Shown here piece by piece: positions 50,676 through 59,407 of a stretch of DNA of 64,000 bases. The notes beneath the pieces are model-generated. The model made no database searches. It was not told the origin of the DNA and saw only the letters and a program-made list of their open reading frames with translations. The position numbers were made by a program, and so were the translations under genes. The stretch's first letter is position 1. Each line of letters begins with the position of its first letter. The stretch is from Stackebrandtia nassauensis DSM 44728. GTDB taxonomy: Bacteria > Actinomycetota > Actinomycetes > Mycobacteriales > Micromonosporaceae. The stretch spans positions 6,777,558 through 6,841,557 of the forward strand of contig NC_013947.1 in NCBI RefSeq assembly GCF_000024545.1, read 5' to 3'.

Positions 50676-52154
50676 TCACTTACCCAGTGCCGTCTTCATC
50701 AGCTCGCCGGCGATGCGGGTGGCCTCTCCACTGCCACCATCCCCGGCCTGGGACAGGAACACCGACACCGCGATCTTCGGTTCCCCATTGTCGTCCATCG
50801 CGAAGCCCGCGAACCAACCGTGTTCGGGGTTGCCGTCGCCGTTCTCGGCGGTACCGGTCTTGCCCCCGACGGTCGCGCCCGGGACCTTGGCGTTGCCTCC
50901 GGTGCCCTGCGGGTCTTCGACGACGCTTTCCATCAGGCTCTTGAGGTCCTCGGCGACCCCGGAGTCGATGCTGGTCATGGTGTCGGTCTCCATGCCCTTG
51001 AGCGTGGTCTTGTCGGGAGCCTGCAGTTCCTTGATCAGGTTGGGCGCCATCTGGTCGCCGCCGTTGGCGACGATGGAAGCGGACAGCGCCATCATCATCG
51101 GGGTGGCGCGCACGTTGTTCTGCCCGAAGCACGCCTGCGCCAGGAACGCCGGCGACTCGATCACCGACTGCTCCTCGGTGTCGACCTGACTGGCGATCAC
51201 CGGCAGCGGGGTGGCGTACTCGTCGTTGCCGAAACCGAAGGTCTCGGCCATCTCGACGAAGGACTCGGCGCCGTTGTCGACCTTGCCCTCGAAGTTCTCC
51301 ACGCACAGCCGCGCGAAGGTGGTGTTGCACGACTTCGCGAAGGCCGACCGCAGCGTCTCGGTCTCGGAGCACTGGTTGGCCGCGTTCTTCACCACCTGGT
51401 CGGTCTGCGGCGGCTTGTACGTGCTGCCGGACTTCAGCTTGGTGTCCGGGGTGATACCGGCCTCCAGCGCCGTGGCCGCGGTGATGATCTTCATGACCGA
51501 ACCCGGCGGGTAGAAGTCCTGGGTGCTGCGGTCCAGCATCGGATCCGGGGTCTTGGCGTTCTCCGCCTCGATCGCCTCACTGGCCTCGACGGTGTCGTGG
51601 CTGGCCATCGGGTTGTCGTCGTAGGACGGCGTCGACACCTGCGCCAGGATCTGGCCGGTCTTCGGGTCGACGGCCACGGCGGCGCCCGGGTTGTCGAAGC
51701 CCTGCAACGCTTCCCAGGCCTGCTTCTGCAGTTTCGGGTTGAGACTGGTGACGACGTTGCCGCCCGGCACCTGCTCACCGGTGAAGGTCTCGCTGAGCCG
51801 GTCCACGAACAGACTCGGGTCGTCGCCCGACAGGATGTCGTCCTGGTACCGCTCCAGACCCTTGGAACCGTTGTACAGCGACTTGTAACCGACCAGGTGC
51901 GCGTACGGCTCACCCTCGGGGTACTCGCGCTGGTACTTCAGCTTTCCCTTGGTCTCGGTGCTCTTGGCCAGCGTCTCGCTGCCCGCGAGGATCGAACCGC
52001 GCTGCCGCGAGTACTCCTCCACAGTGGTCCTGGTGTTGTAGGCACTGTCGGTGTAGGTCTGGTGCTGGACGAACTGAACCCAGTTGAGGTTCAGGAACAG
52101 CAACGAGAACAGCACGATGACGACGATCGTGACCTTGCGGATCGGTGCATTCAC
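50676..52154 (-). CDS. pbpA: Penicillin-binding transpeptidase PbpA
   Basis: 492 residues. A short cytosolic N-terminus and one membrane anchor (TIVVIVLFSLLFLNLNWVQF) lead to the extracytoplasmic transpeptidase. Catalytic motifs are SVMK (in PPGSVMKI), SCN (KSCNTTFA) and KTGT (GGKTGTAE). It is a class B PBP paired with the RodA/FtsW-family polymerase encoded just upstream. The start GTG 52154 overlaps the rodA stop by four bases (GTGA). Confidence 0.95.
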   Translation of the reverse strand: MNAPIRKVTIVVIVLFSLLFLNLNWVQFVQHQTYTDSAYNTRTTVEEYSRQRGSILAGSETLAKSTETKGKLKYQREYPEGEPYAHLVGYKSLYNGSKGLERYQDDILSGDDPSLFVDRLSETFTGEQVPGGNVVTSLNPKLQKQAWEALQGFDNPGAAVAVDPKTGQILAQVSTPSYDDNPMASHDTVEASEAIEAENAKTPDPMLDRSTQDFYPPGSVMKIITAATALEAGITPDTKLKSGSTYKPPQTDQVVKNAANQCSETETLRSAFAKSCNTTFARLCVENFEGKVDNGAESFVEMAETFGFGNDEYATPLPVIASQVDTEEQSVIESPAFLAQACFGQNNVRATPMMMALSASIVANGGDQMAPNLIKELQAPDKTTLKGMETDTMTSIDSGVAEDLKSLMESVVEDPQGTGGNAKVPGATVGGKTGTAENGDGNPEHGWFAGFAMDDNGEPKIAVSVFLSQAGDGGSGEATRIAGELMKTALGK

Positions 52155-53740
52155 GGCTTCACCTCAGGGGAGGTCGGAGGGGACGCCGACGGTGGCGACG
52201 GATGCGGCTGGGTCTCGTCGGCGCCGAAATCGTCGAGCGTGCTCGGCGACACCTCTTCCTCCGAGGGCCGCTGCTGCATCGTGACGATCTGGGTCGGCGA
52301 ATTGTCGACGGGCTCGGGCGGCGGGGGCGGCGGCGCGATCTTGATCGGGCCGACCGGGGCGCTTCGCGGGCGGCGCGCGGCGTCGGAGACCCGGACCAGC
52401 AGCGCCAGCAGGATCCAGTTGGCGATGAGCGAGGAACCACCCGAAGCCAGGTACGGGGCGGTCTGACCGGTCAGCGGGATCAGCTTGGTGACACCGCCGA
52501 GGACCACGAACACCTGGTAGCCGAGCGCGAACGACAGTCCGCCGACGAACAGCTTCCCGAAGGAGTCGCGGACGCCGAGACCGGCGCGCATGCCCCGGGT
52601 GACCAGAACCAGGTACAGCATCAGGATCGAGACCAGACCGAACAGGCCCAGTTCCTCGCCGAGTCCGGCGAAGATGAAGTCGCTGTCGGCGGCCGGGTTC
52701 GTCTCCTGCGGTTGCCCGGCACCGGGTCCGCTGCCGAACATGCCGCCGGAGCCCAGGCCGATGAGCGACTGCACCAGCTGTCGTCCGGTGCCGTTGGCGT
52801 CCTTGAACGGGTCCAGCCAGATGTCGACACGAGCCTGGAAGGTGGACAGCATCGGGTAGGCCAGCGCGACGGCACCGGCGAACATCAACAGACCGATGAG
52901 GACCCAGCTGGTCCGTTCGGTGGCGATGTACAGCAACGCGACGAACAGCCCGAACAGCAGCAGCGAGGTGCCGAGGTCCTTGAGCCCGACCATCACCAGC
53001 AGCGCGGCGAGCCACACGACCAGGATCGGCACCATGTCCTTCAGCCGCGGGAACGGCAGCCCCAGGAACTTCTTGCTGGCCAGCGACAGCACCTCGCGCT
53101 TGCGCACCAGGTAATAGGCGAAGAAGATGAGCAGCAGCAGTTTGGCGAACTCGGCGGGCTGGATGACGGTGAAACCGAGGTTGAGCCACAGCCGGGAGTT
53201 GTTGATCTCGGTGCCGATGACCGGGGTGATCGGCGAGGCCAGGGCGACCAGACCCATGAGGCCCAGGATGAACGGGTACCGGGCCAGGTTGCGGTGGTCG
53301 CGGATCAGCCACAGCACCCCGGCGAAGATGACCACCGAGATGACGAGGAACATCAGCTGTTTGCCGCCGTCGCCGGAGAAGATCCCCACCGCGGCCCGTT
53401 CGGCGTCGTCCTCGTAGGTGAACTTCTTGATGCCGTCGACGAACTTGAACGAGCTGAGGTCCAGCCGCCGGATGAAGATGATGCCGATACCGGTCAGCAG
53501 TCCGCCCGCGGGCAGGATCACCGGGTCGGCGTAGGGCGCGAACACCCGCACCAGCAGATGGGCCACGACGAACATGGCCGCGATCGTTCCGACCAGGGTG
53601 TAGGCGGTGGTCTGGATGCCACCGGTGAGCTTCATCTCGACGGCGATCTCGAAGACGAAGAGCACCAGCACCGCCACCAGCAGCAAGGCCAGTTCGGTGT
53701 TCCGGCGGGTTGGCACCCGGGCGGGGCTCGCGGTACTCAT
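52151..53740 (-). CDS. rodA: RodA/FtsW-family peptidoglycan polymerase (SEDS)
   Basis: 529 residues with about twelve membrane helices. The SEDS signatures are WLNLGFTVIQPAEFAKLLLL, the loop with GSGPGAGQPQETNPAADSDF and FAGLGEELGLFGLVS. It polymerises glycan strands from lipid II and works with PbpA. A cytosolic C-terminal tail of about 85 residues, rich in Pro and Ser, is longer than usual and could be a phospho-target of PknA/B (inference). ATG 53740 is preferred; a TTG at 53755 would overlap the pstP stop. Confidence 0.93.
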   Translation of the reverse strand: MSTASPARVPTRRNTELALLLVAVLVLFVFEIAVEMKLTGGIQTTAYTLVGTIAAMFVVAHLLVRVFAPYADPVILPAGGLLTGIGIIFIRRLDLSSFKFVDGIKKFTYEDDAERAAVGIFSGDGGKQLMFLVISVVIFAGVLWLIRDHRNLARYPFILGLMGLVALASPITPVIGTEINNSRLWLNLGFTVIQPAEFAKLLLLIFFAYYLVRKREVLSLASKKFLGLPFPRLKDMVPILVVWLAALLVMVGLKDLGTSLLLFGLFVALLYIATERTSWVLIGLLMFAGAVALAYPMLSTFQARVDIWLDPFKDANGTGRQLVQSLIGLGSGGMFGSGPGAGQPQETNPAADSDFIFAGLGEELGLFGLVSILMLYLVLVTRGMRAGLGVRDSFGKLFVGGLSFALGYQVFVVLGGVTKLIPLTGQTAPYLASGGSSLIANWILLALLVRVSDAARRPRSAPVGPIKIAPPPPPPEPVDNSPTQIVTMQQRPSEEEVSPSTLDDFGADETQPHPSPPSASPPTSPEVKP

Positions 53741-53751
53741 ACTCCCTCTGC

Positions 53752-55143
53752 TCAATCGGTTGGCCGACAGTCGACACCCGGTTCCAAGCTACTGCTCGGG
53801 CCCTGTGACGGGGTTTCGGACGGACTGGATTCCTTGTCGGATTCCGACGGGCTGGGGCTCTTGGATTTGTCGGGGCTCTTGGAGGTCTCGGACGGCGACG
53901 GTGACGGCGACGGGCACGGCTCCAACAGGTTCGACTCGCCGGTGGTGATGCCCTCCATGATGGAGATGGCCCGGTCCCGGCTGCTGGCCTGGATTCCGCT
54001 CTCGACCCGGTCGCGCGCGTCGGGGGTCAGGTCCTTGACCGAGACGTCGCTGTCGTACTCCTCCGAGGACATGGGGACACCGAACAGCTCGGTGTTGATG
54101 CCCCGGAACACGGCCACGTGCTTCTCGTCGTTGACGCCCACATAGTACTGTCCCTGGATCACCAGGTAGCCGCCGCTGAACACGATGCCCAGCAACAGGA
54201 CGGTGGCCAGGACGTACCACTTGACCCGGCGGCGACGGTGCCGCTTCATCTGCTTGGTCTGGGCCGCCGACGGTGCCGGTTCGTACAGCTCCTCGGCGGG
54301 CGGCTCGGGTTCGGGGGCGGTGGTGGCCGCCGAGGCGCGGGCCGCGGCCGTCGACGGGTCGGCCGAGGAGGCACCCCGGTCGGCAGCGGCGGCTCCGGCC
54401 ACGATCGGCTCGGACTCCTCGACACCGCCCTCGACCAGATCGGCGACCAGGACGGTGACGTTGTCCGGTCCGCCGCCGCGCAACGCCAGCTGCACCAGCC
54501 GGTCGGTGGCCTCGTGCGGATCGGCGATGGTGCGCAGCGTCTCCTCGATGGTGTCGTCACTGACCACACCGGACAGACCGTCGCTGCACAGCAGGTACCG
54601 GTCGCCCGCCACCGCCTCCAGGGTCGCGAAGGTCGGCTCCACCTCGTTGGAGCCCAGGGCCCGCAACAGCAGCGACCGCTGCGGGTGGGTCTCGGCCTCG
54701 TCGGCGGACAGCTGTCCCTCGTCGACGAGCATCTGGACGTAGGTGTCGTCCTTGGTGACCTGGGTCAGTCGGCCCTGCCTCAGCCGGTAGGCCCGGGAGT
54801 CACCGATGTGGACCATGCCGAGGCTGCTGCCGGAGAACAGGAAGGCGGTCAGGGTGGTGCCCATGCCCTCCATGTGCGGGTGTTCCTCGACGGTTTCCCG
54901 CAGCCGGGAGTTGGCCTCCTCCACCGAGTCGGCCAGGGCGGCGGTCAGTTCGCCGCGCGGCACGTCCTCGTCGAGTGCGGCCAGCACCCCGATGACGATG
55001 TTGCTGGCGAGGTCACCGGCGGCCATTCCTCCCATGCCGTCGGCCACCGCGATGAGACGGGGTCCGGCGTACACGGAATCCTGGTTGCCGCTTCGGATCA
55101 GCCCGCGATCGGAGATGGCGGCATAGCGCAAAGTCAATGTCAT
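53752..55143 (-). CDS. pstP: PP2C-type Ser/Thr phosphatase PstP
   Basis: 463 residues. The catalytic domain (about 1-240) has RSGNQDSVYAG, VADGMGGMAAG, GTTLTAFLFSG, HIGDSRAYRL and LCSDGLSGVV, with the metal-binding Asp residues intact. A cytosolic linker with Pro/Glu and a membrane helix (about 300-325) precede an acidic Ser/Pro-rich extracellular tail. It reverses PknA/PknB phosphorylation. The start ATG overlaps the fhaB stop by four bases (ATGA). Confidence 0.97.
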   Translation of the reverse strand: MTLTLRYAAISDRGLIRSGNQDSVYAGPRLIAVADGMGGMAAGDLASNIVIGVLAALDEDVPRGELTAALADSVEEANSRLRETVEEHPHMEGMGTTLTAFLFSGSSLGMVHIGDSRAYRLRQGRLTQVTKDDTYVQMLVDEGQLSADEAETHPQRSLLLRALGSNEVEPTFATLEAVAGDRYLLCSDGLSGVVSDDTIEETLRTIADPHEATDRLVQLALRGGGPDNVTVLVADLVEGGVEESEPIVAGAAAADRGASSADPSTAAARASAATTAPEPEPPAEELYEPAPSAAQTKQMKRHRRRRVKWYVLATVLLLGIVFSGGYLVIQGQYYVGVNDEKHVAVFRGINTELFGVPMSSEEYDSDVSVKDLTPDARDRVESGIQASSRDRAISIMEGITTGESNLLEPCPSPSPSPSETSKSPDKSKSPSPSESDKESSPSETPSQGPSSSLEPGVDCRPTD

Positions 55144-55616
55144 GGGCGAAGCTCAATACTGGTTCGGCCAATCCGGATCGGTACTCCGGCGGGGATGGGG
55201 GTTGGTCCCGAGACCTTAGCGCGCCCCAGATAGGTACCGTTCGTGGAGCCGAGATCCTCCACAAGCCACTGATCGCCGCGGGGCACCAGTTGCGCGTGCC
55301 GACCGGAGGCGTAGTCGTCGGTTATGACCAATGTAGAGTCTGGCGCGCGGCCGATCCGGATGGGCGCGTTGCCCAGCGGAAGCTGGGTTCCGGCGAGTTC
55401 TCCCTCGGTCACCACCAGCTGCCGCGGCGGCCGGGGACCGGAGGTGATGCCGCCACCGCGCCGCGAAGCGTTACCCCGCCCCGGAACCCGCGCCGGCGTC
55501 CGGGCAGCGGTACCCGCGAACACGTCACGCCGGATGGTGCGGGCGACGACGAAGACGAACAGCCACAGCAAAAACAGCAGGCCGAACCTGGCGATGGTGA
55601 ATACAAGTTCAGGCAC
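55140..55616 (-). CDS. fhaB: FHA-domain protein FhaB (FipA)
   Basis: 158 residues. An N-terminal membrane anchor (ELVFTIARFGLLFLLWLFVF) is followed by a basic linker and an FHA domain with IRIGRAPDSTLVI, SGRHAQLVPRG and DLGSTNGTYLGR. The Arg, Ser, Asn and Gly positions that bind phospho-Thr are all present. It binds phosphorylated PknB/PbpA partners at the septum. The start GTG 55616 has AGAGGA six bases upstream; an in-frame TTG five codons earlier is less likely. Confidence 0.93.
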   Translation of the reverse strand: MPELVFTIARFGLLFLLWLFVFVVARTIRRDVFAGTAARTPARVPGRGNASRRGGGITSGPRPPRQLVVTEGELAGTQLPLGNAPIRIGRAPDSTLVITDDYASGRHAQLVPRGDQWLVEDLGSTNGTYLGRAKVSGPTPIPAGVPIRIGRTSIELRP

Positions 55617-55672
55617 GTACTGTCCTCTCAATCACGCGACGGCGGGCGGGCGGCCCGGCCATTCAAGCGGAT

Positions 55673-56413
55673 TTAGTTCGCCTGCAGGGTCAGGGAAGTG
55701 GTGCCCAACTGAATCATGTCGCCAGGCTGCAGCGCGACGGTGGATATCCGCTGGCCGTTGACCAGGGTGCCGTTCGTCGAACCCAGGTCGGTGACCAGCA
55801 CCTGGCCGCCGTCGAAGTCGATGCGGACGTGCACCCGGGAGATGCCGACGTCGGGGAGCCGGATCTGGGCCTGCTCGCCGCGGCCGATGGTGGTGGAGCC
55901 CATGGTGATCGCGTACTGGCGGCCGTCACCGGAGACCAGGCGGGGACCCGTAGGAGGAGCGGGTTGGCCCGGACCGGCCTGATCGTAACCACCAGCCGGC
56001 GGACCGTATGCCGGGTCCGGACCGGGGGCGTGCTGGTCCTGTTGCGCGGCAACCTCGGCGATGACCCGGAACATGCCGGTGTCAAGACCCTCTCCGCGCT
56101 CAATCTCAACAATCACATCGCCATAGACGGTCCAACCGTGCTCACCAATGTGTTCAGCCTGCGACTGGGCCAGCTCCTGGGCCAGCGCGGCGGCGTAGGG
56201 AGCCAAACGGTCGTGGTCGGGGGGCGACAGGTCAATGACATAGCGGTTGGGAACCAGGATGCGTCCACCGGCCAGGATTGCCTTGTGCGACTCGGCCTCC
56301 CGCTGCATCGCGCCCGCGATCTCCACCGGGTGTACGACACCCTTGAATATCTTTGCGAAGGCGCCCTCGAACAGGCCCTCCAAGCGCTTCTCAAAGCGTC
56401 CCAGCACAGTCAC
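55673..56413 (-). CDS. fhaA: FHA-domain protein FhaA
   Basis: 246 residues. The N-terminal DUF3662 domain (about 1-120; GRFEKRLEGLFEGAFAKIFK and HPVEIAGAMQREAESHKAIL) is followed by a Pro/Gly linker and a C-terminal FHA domain with TTIGRGEQAQIRLPDVGISR and DLGSTNGTLVNGQ. FhaA binds phosphorylated MviN pseudokinase and other PknB substrates, so it links this operon to the murJ partner at 7454. GTG 56413 follows GGAGGAAAC. First gene of the operon. Confidence 0.95.
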   Translation of the reverse strand: MTVLGRFEKRLEGLFEGAFAKIFKGVVHPVEIAGAMQREAESHKAILAGGRILVPNRYVIDLSPPDHDRLAPYAAALAQELAQSQAEHIGEHGWTVYGDVIVEIERGEGLDTGMFRVIAEVAAQQDQHAPGPDPAYGPPAGGYDQAGPGQPAPPTGPRLVSGDGRQYAITMGSTTIGRGEQAQIRLPDVGISRVHVRIDFDGGQVLVTDLGSTNGTLVNGQRISTVALQPGDMIQLGTTSLTLQAN

Positions 56414-56736
56414 CAGTTTCCTCCTTGCCCATCGCCATTCAACACCACTGTGGCATATGCGTTCAGAACAACGATGGTATCGGGCCACACTAACGCCGTG
56501 GGGACCGCTGGGGGCCCCACGTGTTAGCCTGACGCGGCCGAAACAGCGTCATCGGAACACGGCAAGCCTAGAGGGTCACGGCAAGCCCTGCCATCGGGCA
56601 GTACGTTGTTAATGACACCGCTTTCGGCCGATGGGAAAGCCGGTGGAGACCCCTTCTGGGGCTGTGCTAATGTTTCGTTCGCTCCGATTGAGGAGCAGCC
56701 ACACGGACAGAACACCAGTTCTGGTCGTGACCACTC
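56414..56736. other. Intergenic region between fhaA and tRNA-Leu, 323 bp
   Basis: No protein gene is credible here; the long minus-strand frame across it is also antisense to both tRNAs. It must contain the promoter of the fhaA-pknB operon (leftward) and that of tRNA-Leu (rightward). A TGACGC...GCGTCA inverted repeat lies at 56530-56551, and a weak -10-like TAATGT at 56668-56673. Confidence 0.45.
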
Positions 56737-56819
56737 GCGGAAGTGGCGGAATGGCAGACGCGCACGGTTCAGGTCCGTGTGCCCGAAAGGGCGTGAGGGT
56801 TCAACTCCCTCCTTCCGCA
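56737..56819 (+). tRNA. tRNA-Leu (anticodon CAG)
   Basis: An 83-base class II tRNA. Acceptor GCGGAAG pairs with CTTCCGC; the anticodon loop TTCAGGT carries CAG, reading the CTG leucine codon; the long variable arm TGCCCGAAAGGGCG and the T arm GAGGGTTCAACTCCCTC are present. The 3' CCA is not encoded and must be added by Cca. Confidence 0.96.
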
Positions 56820-56883
56820 CGAGAACGACATATGAATGGGCCCTTGATCCAAGGGCCGATTCCTTTGCCAAGGTTTCATCTAG

Positions 56884-56960
56884 GGCCAGGTAGCTCAGTT
56901 GGTACGAGCGTCCGCCTGAAAAGCGGAAGGTCACCGGTTCGACCCCGGTCCTGGCCACCA
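56884..56960 (+). tRNA. tRNA-Phe (anticodon GAA)
   Basis: A 77-base tRNA. Acceptor GGCCAGG/CCTGGCC, D arm GCTCAGTTGGTACGAGC, anticodon loop CTGAAAA with GAA, T arm ACCGGTTCGACCCCGGT, discriminator A and an encoded CCA. Confidence 0.96.
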
Positions 56961-56968
56961 AAATACTT

Positions 56969-56994
56969 AGCCGAAGTGGGTTACCACTTCGGCT
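56969..56994 (+). terminator. Terminator after tRNA-Phe
   Basis: AGCCGAAGTGG (56969-56979) and CCACTTCGGCT (56984-56994), perfect 11-bp stem with a GTTA loop, followed by TTCGTCG. It ends the tRNA transcript and could also end the leftward gene at 57017. Confidence 0.9.
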
Positions 56995-57016
56995 TTCGTC
57001 GTACGGGGAGTCGAAC

Positions 57017-57565
57017 TCAGTCAGTGTCGTTGAGCCACGCGGCGATGTAGGACAGGTCCTCGCGCCACTGCTGCTCGTCGGTGGGCGGCAGGATGTCGTC
57101 CCACATCGTCATGAACGGGCCGCGCAGTTGCAGGTGCCCCTTGGGCCGGGCCAGGAACCACAGCTGTAGGTGCGCCGAGCCGTCGCCCCAGCGGCAGACG
57201 TGAACGCGCGCAACCGAATCCAGCGAACGGATGGCGCGTTCCAACCGGACGGTCAACACGCCCAGTTCGGCGGAGTGCATCGTCGACAGGTCGCCGAGGT
57301 CGAGATGCGCCCGGGTCTCCAGGATCACGACCACCGGGAGTCCGGAGGGTTTCGGCGGCGACTTGACGCGCCAGCGTTCGTTGGTCCACAGATAGGCGTC
57401 GTCACCGGAGGCACAGGACGCGCAGTCGCCGGGCTCCTCACCGCGCCGGGGCGGTTCGGTGTCGGCGGGGTCGGCCACCGGTTTGAGACGGAAGTCGCCC
57501 TCAAACGGGAAGGCGGGCCAGGAGACGAAATCGGGAAGCTTGGGGGAACGAGGGTTACCTGCCAC
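57017..57565 (-). CDS. HIT-superfamily-like protein
   Basis: 182 residues. The core LPVVVILETRAHLDLGDLST, then RAIRSLDSVARVHVCRWGDG and AHLQLWFLARPKGHLQLRG, resembles the HIT/GalT-like group of actinobacteria, but the histidine triad is incomplete: one His (AHLQLW) remains where H-x-H-x-H would be. An upstream CASC motif could bind zinc. The ancestral activity is nucleotide hydrolysis or transfer. Start GTG 57565. Confidence 0.62.
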   Translation of the reverse strand: MAGNPRSPKLPDFVSWPAFPFEGDFRLKPVADPADTEPPRRGEEPGDCASCASGDDAYLWTNERWRVKSPPKPSGLPVVVILETRAHLDLGDLSTMHSAELGVLTVRLERAIRSLDSVARVHVCRWGDGSAHLQLWFLARPKGHLQLRGPFMTMWDDILPPTDEQQWREDLSYIAAWLNDTD

Positions 57566-57605
57566 ACGTAGAAGTTACCGCATAACCGGCGCTCGTATCA
57601 GCACC

Positions 57606-57619
57606 GTTTCACGTGGACA
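57606..57619. other. Degenerate parS-like site
   Basis: GTTTCACGTGGACA matches the 14-bp parS core at the first eleven positions and loses the right arm. It lies 57 bp from a perfect site. Confidence 0.5.
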
Positions 57620-57662
57620 GTCGAAGGTGGGATGTGGGGCGCGGCAGCCGAAGCCCGGCGAC

Positions 57663-57676
57663 GTTTCACGTGAAAC
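57663..57676. other. parS: parS site
   Basis: Perfect GTTTCACGTGAAAC, between the HIT-like and GNAT genes. ParB binds it and loads SMC for origin segregation. Confidence 0.92.
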
Positions 57677-57710
57677 ATCGCGAGCGGAATCGGCCACCGC
57701 GAAGCGGCCG

Positions 57711-58268
57711 TCAGCGCAGCCGCCGCCACATGATGATGTCGTCGCGGTAGTCGTCATCGGAGATCTTGACGGCGCGCGGCAACCGGCCGACCTCGACGTA
57801 GCCGTGCCGTTGGTAGAACTCGGCCGCGCCGGTGCCGGTGCGCACCTTGAGGCTCAGCGCCTCCAGACCGAGCACGCCGCGGGCCACCGCCTCGCAGGCC
57901 TGCAACAGCCGTCCGCCGATGCCGCCGCCCTGGTGGTCCGGATCGACCTGGACGTGCCGTACGTTTCGCCAGCCCTGTCGCGGCGGACTGTCGTTGGCGG
58001 TCAGGACACACCACGCGACAATGAGCTCTCCTTTCCTCAGGGCGACAAGAGTGTCGCTGCCGTCAATGACGCGGGAAAGGACGGCGACCGTGTGCGGTCG
58101 CACCTGTTCATCGGTTACCGGGGCCACGAAGCCCACCGAGCCACCGGAGTTGGTGACCTTGGTCCACAGGCCGGTGAGCTCGTCCACCAGGCCGGAGGTG
58201 ACGGGCGGATCGATGACCACGTCTATGGTTTCGGGTGGCTCGGATCCGGTAACGGTCAACGCATGCAC
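57711..58268 (-). CDS. GNAT-family N-acetyltransferase
   Basis: 185 residues. The acetyl-CoA loop is VQVDPDHQGGGIGGRLLQAC, with the strand LSLKVRTGTGAAEFYQRHGY and EVGR after it. The N-terminus (30-80) has DELTGLWTKVTNSGGS. It probably acetylates a small amine; no specific substrate can be named. Start GTG 58268. A hairpin begins three bases upstream of the start and includes the probable ribosome site. Confidence 0.82.
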   Translation of the reverse strand: MHALTVTGSEPPETIDVVIDPPVTSGLVDELTGLWTKVTNSGGSVGFVAPVTDEQVRPHTVAVLSRVIDGSDTLVALRKGELIVAWCVLTANDSPPRQGWRNVRHVQVDPDHQGGGIGGRLLQACEAVARGVLGLEALSLKVRTGTGAAEFYQRHGYVEVGRLPRAVKISDDDYRDDIIMWRRLR

Positions 58269-58270
58269 GC

Positions 58271-58303
58271 GGTCAACCCTGCCTCATCGGTGAGGCGTTG
58301 ACC
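58271..58303. terminator. Hairpin between parB and the GNAT gene
   Basis: GGTCAAC (58271-58277) pairs with GTTGACC (58297-58303) and GCCTCA (58281-58286) with TGAGGC (58291-58296); the loop is TCGG, with a three-base bulge. It lies 28 bp after the parB stop, so it likely terminates parAB; it may also occlude translation of the GNAT gene. Confidence 0.65.
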
Positions 58304-58330
58304 ACGGCTTTTCTCAAACTTCGGTACAGG

Positions 58331-59407
58331 TCACACGCCGGGTTCGGCGCGCTTGGTCTCCAGCCCCATGGACGAGGTGATCCGCTCCAGGTCGCCGACG
58401 CTGCCGAACTCGATGACGATCCGGCCCTTGCGCTGTCCCAGCGAGACCTTCACCTTGGTGTCGAAGTGATCCGACAACCGGTCGGTGAGGTCGGCGATGC
58501 CGGGGGCGCGCAGGGCGCCGTTGCGCTTCGGCTTGGTTTCACGTGAAACATCGGCGGGCTCCTCGGGATCGAGCTTCGCCAGTTCCATCGAGACGGCTTC
58601 CTCGGTGGCGCGCACCGACATCCCCTCGGCGACGATCCGGGTGGCGAGCGCCTCCCGCTTCTCGTCGGTCGGCAGGGTCAGGATCGCGCGGGCGTGCCCG
58701 GCCGACAGGACGCCGGCGGCGACCCGACGCTGTACCGCGGGCGGCAGGCTCAGCAGCCGGATGGTGTTGGAGATCTGCGGACGGCTGCGGCCGATCCGCT
58801 TCGACAGCTCCTCCTGGGTGACACCGAACTCGTCGAGCAGCTGTTGGTAGGCCGCGCCCTCTTCGAGCGGGTTGAGCTGAACCCGGTGGATGTTCTCCAG
58901 CAGCGCGTCGCGCAGCAGATCCTCGTCGCGGGTCTCCCGCACGATCGCGGGGATGGTCTCCCAGCCGAGTTCGCGGGCGGCGCGGGTTCGACGCTCACCG
59001 ACGATGAGTTCGTAGCCGTCGCCGGTCTCCCGCACCGCGATGGGCTGCAGCAGTCCGACTTCCGACAGCGAGACCTTGAGTTCCTCGATGCCCTCTTCGT
59101 CGAAGACCTGCCGGGGCTGTTTCGGGTTGGTGTCGATCTCGGCGAGCGGCACCAAGCGGTAGACGGCGCCGGGAACCGGCACCAGATCCGGATCGGTCGC
59201 GTCGGCCGTTTCACGTGAAACATCGGACGGCGGCGCGGTCGGCTCCGCCGTCGCCGCGGCGGCGTCTCCCGCGCGCGGCTCCGGAACCGTCTCGGCGACG
59301 GGTGCCGTTTCACGTGAAACGGTCGCGGTCTCCTCCGCCGGTGCCTCCTGCTTCTCCGAGGGGATCAGTGCCGCCAGGCCCTTGCCGAGCCCGCCCTTCT
59401 TACGCAT
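58331..59407 (-). CDS. parB: Chromosome-partitioning protein ParB
   Basis: 358 residues. The N-terminal ParA-binding start is [18 protein letters not shown]; a disordered segment (30-75) is followed by the ParB/Srx CTPase domain with [17 protein letters not shown] and [13 protein letters not shown], the HTH with [20 protein letters not shown] and the C-terminal dimerisation domain. Three perfect parS sites lie inside the gene, each encoding VSRET. parB starts at the A of parA's TAA (TAATG). Confidence 0.97.
   Translation of the reverse strand: MRKKGGLGKGLAALIPSEKQEAPAEETATVSRETAPVAETVPEPRAGDAAAATAEPTAPPSDVSRETADATDPDLVPVPGAVYRLVPLAEIDTNPKQPRQVFDEEGIEELKVSLSEVGLLQPIAVRETGDGYELIVGERRTRAARELGWETIPAIVRETRDEDLLRDALLENIHRVQLNPLEEGAAYQQLLDEFGVTQEELSKRIGRSRPQISNTIRLLSLPPAVQRRVAAGVLSAGHARAILTLPTDEKREALATRIVAEGMSVRATEEAVSMELAKLDPEEPADVSRETKPKRNGALRAPGIADLTDRLSDHFDTKVKVSLGQRKGRIVIEFGSVGDLERITSSMGLETKRAEPGV
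58536..58549. other. parS: parS site inside parB
   Basis: Perfect GTTTCACGTGAAAC. It codes for VSRET in the linker before ParB's dimerisation domain. Confidence 0.93.
59208..59221. other. parS: parS site inside parB
   Basis: Perfect GTTTCACGTGAAAC, coding VSRET in the N-terminal linker of ParB, near residue 64. Confidence 0.93.
59307..59320. other. parS: parS site inside parB
   Basis: Perfect GTTTCACGTGAAAC, coding VSRET near residue 30 of ParB. Confidence 0.93.

Noticed and set aside
56524..56961. Open frame on the minus strand encoding a protein with VARTGVEPVTF and RKEGVEPSRPF
   Set aside because: It is the antisense translation of tRNA-Leu and tRNA-Phe plus intergenic DNA; this kind of peptide is a recurrent annotation artefact over tRNA genes.
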